Below, piece after piece: positions 45,201 to 48,200 of a stretch of DNA of 64,000 nucleotides. The notes under the pieces are model-generated. The model saw only the letters and a list, made by a program, of their open reading frames with translations, searched no databases and was not told the DNA's origin. Origin of the DNA: Tupaia tana (lineage: Eukaryota > Chordata > Mammalia > Scandentia > Tupaiidae). The stretch is taken from NCBI GenBank assembly GCA_026018925.1, contig JAKSZU010000016.1, positions 82,718,059 through 82,782,058 on the forward strand, given 5' to 3'. Each line of letters starts with the position of its first letter. Position 1 is the first letter of the stretch. Made by a program: the position numbers and the translations under genes.

Positions 45201-48200
45201 CCTGAGCTCACTCACGCCTGCTCTTCCATAGCCGGGGAGCGCCTGTCAGAGGAGGAGACGGAGGAGCTGATGGCCTGGATGAGAAATGCCCTGGGGTCGC
45301 GTGTCACCAACGTGAAGGTGAGGCCTCCCAGGCACACCACCCTGGGCCCCGGTGCCCCAACGGGCTGGCTGGCCCGCTGGCTTTGTGTGACTGGCCTAGC
45401 AGTGTAGAGGTGGGGACCATGTGGGTCCCTGTGTGCCACCATGTGTTCCTGGCCTGATCCCGCATGCACATGCATGCCACACGTCCCGGCTCTCAGACAC
45501 GCACATGTGCTGTCGTGGGTCCCTGCTGCCGCACATACACATATGCAGCTCAGAAGTGCTGCTGGGGCCAGGAGGGTGGTCTCTCCTATCCCACATTGGA
45601 GAGCAGGTGGGATCTGAGCAGTGGAGGCAGCCCAGGGCCTGGTGGGTAGGCAGAAGCAGGGAGAGTCCACCATGGCCCGCTGGGGCTGTGGCAGCTGAGG
45701 ACACAGGGTTTAAAGAAGGGCCCCACCCAAGCCTGCATTCTCCTGTGGGTTTGTAGCGAGAGGTTCCCGGTGGGCTTCAGAGACCTAAGAACCCACTGCT
45801 CTAGCTCAGAGCTAGAAGAGAACGACAAGCCAGGGCGTCCCGTGCAGGGACCGGCTCGGGGACAGGTCCACAGCGGCCCCAAGGAGGGGGCAGGGGGCAG
45901 GGTGGGCTGGGAAAGAGCAGAGGAGGGAGGACTCGGCAGGCTCAGGACATTGCAGAGGGCCTAGGGAGGCGAGGCAGCGGGCCTCGAGAAACAGGCTGAC
46001 CCGTGGCCTAGCAGCTAGGAAGCTGGACCTCACGTGTCCGACCTCACGTTCCTTCCCTGCAGCTTGATACGCACCTGAGCACACGCGCGGGGGCCCCGAA
46101 TCTGAAAGGATGGAGAGGTGGAGTTGAGATGGTGGCGGGACTGTGCCCCGCTGGGGTGCTTTCCCTCCCCATTTCACTGGCAAAGGAGAGTAAACGAGGG
46201 CCGGGCAGCAGCTCGTGCGACACGCTCCTCCTCCTGTGCTAGCTCATTAGGCCCCGGGTCACCCACGAGCCAGGTCGGGTTACTCCCCCGTCTGAGGCAG
46301 AGTTCCCCCAGACCGCAGCCAGGGGCCATAGGGGCTGGGTTGGCAGCAAGGGCTCTCCCCAGCCCCCAGGTGACCAGCTGGGTTCTCTGGGCCCGGGAGC
46401 GAGGTCTGCAGGGTGCCAGGCGAGGGTGCCAGCACCAACATCTGTCACCTGGATAGACAGGATGGGGCAAATGAGAAACCTTGGAGGAGGACCCGCCTTC
46501 AGGTGGGCCCCACCGCCAGTGCGGAGGGTCGCAGGGACAGGTACAGACCTGGCAGGGGACCCATAGAGGACTACGCTGTAAACAGCACCAGGCGATGGGG
46601 ACTCTGGTCCTGAGACAGAAGTGGGTAGCCTTGGAGAGAGGGGGGGGCACTGAGCTCTCACCTCATGGGGGCAGCAGTTCAGGTCCCCTGTTCAGTGCAT
46701 TTGGATGGAGGAAGTGTCGTGGCCTGGGCCCCGAGGGGACCTGACCTGCCTTGTCTGTGGGAGCCTAACCCCGGTGACAGACCCTACCAACCCCAACTCT
46801 CCTCACCTCTGGGATTCCCCCGTCCCCTGAGCCCTGAGCCCTTTCTACTCCCGGGACCCCCCGTCCCAGAACCCCTCAGCTCTGCACCTCTGGCCTCAGG
46901 TGACGCTGCGCCTGGACACCCACCCTGCCATGGTCACCGTGCTGGAGATGGGCGCTGCGCGGCACTTCCTGCGGATGCAGCAGCTGGCCAGGACGCAGGA
47001 GGAGCGCACGCAGCTTCTGCAGCCCACGCTGGAGATCAACCCCAGGTGAGGCCGGGCTGCCCGCTCCGACCATGGGGATGCCCGAGAGGAAGTGCTGACT
47101 TCCGGGAGAACAGCTGCGTGACTGAGCTGCACCTCAGGCCGAACCCTGGGAAGTTCAAGAAAAACGAACCTTGCCAACCACCAGGCCCTCCCCAGGGCGG
47201 TTCTGTCCTCGGGAGCCACAGGCCTGCCTTGGGTAGTTATCTCCTCGCTGCGTGGATGGCCATCTCTCGTGCACCCTTACACGAGCTGCCTTTGCCCGTT
47301 GTGAGCTGTCCACGTTGGCTCCCAGGGCCATGCCCGTGCCCTGTGAGAAGTCACTGCCCCTACCCACACGCAAGAGACCACCATGCCACGGCCCGTCTTC
47401 ACAGCCGAGCACTTCTGTCGTGTGAGCTGCCTCCACACAGGGTGTCGTCCGGTCATTTCTGCTGGACACCGGTGGCTCCAGTTTGGGGTTGAGGATGCTC
47501 CTGGCCTGTGTCTGGTGCCTGGTAGGACTCCCATGGCACCCCTGGCAGTGAGTGCTGTGTCCTCCCACAGGGGCGCGCAGCCGCCGCCCACAGGTACTGG
47601 GGTCCTGATCCTGACCGCTAAGGCCGCTGGCACTTCCCCCCTGTCCTCCGGCCTGGCGCGGCTCTCCTTGAGATGTACCTTTTACAATTCTTTTCTCCTG
47701 CTTTCGTCTACTGAGAGCTGTGCGTGCGTGTGTGCAGGCTGGTGTGTAGACAGCATTCTGTGTGCGGGTCCTACCCCAGCCTCGTGTGGCACTGGGGCCC
47801 AGGCGTGTGCCATGTACCTGGCTTCCTTGGGCGGCATTGAACACGGGCCTCTCGTGCGGCCTCAGCCTGCCTAGTGGCACTCCGAGCTTCGCCACCGCAC
47901 TCGGCCTATTTCTTGTGTGTCCTCTGTCACCTGTAGGTTCCTTTTCCCACTTTGTCTTTTCACCTGCTTTAAAGTATCTTCTCACAAGTGGAAGTCCTTA
48001 ATTATAATCAAACTCATAAACCTTCGTTAGTGGCATTTTCAGTTTAGGGAATCTGTTACCAGAGTCAGGTCACAACGTTGCTCTCCGCGTGACTTGGCCT
48101 GTGTTCAGTTCCTAGCCCCTCTGTATTTAGTTCACCCGGCACGTGCTATTCCATAAAAATGCCCGTTTGTCCTGCCCCACTGAGTGCTAGGCCTATCCTC

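Noticed and set aside
47155..47985. Minus-strand frame of 276 codons in TRAP1 intron 16
   Set aside because: Low-complexity composition, no splice or domain evidence, and it lies fully in intronic DNA.
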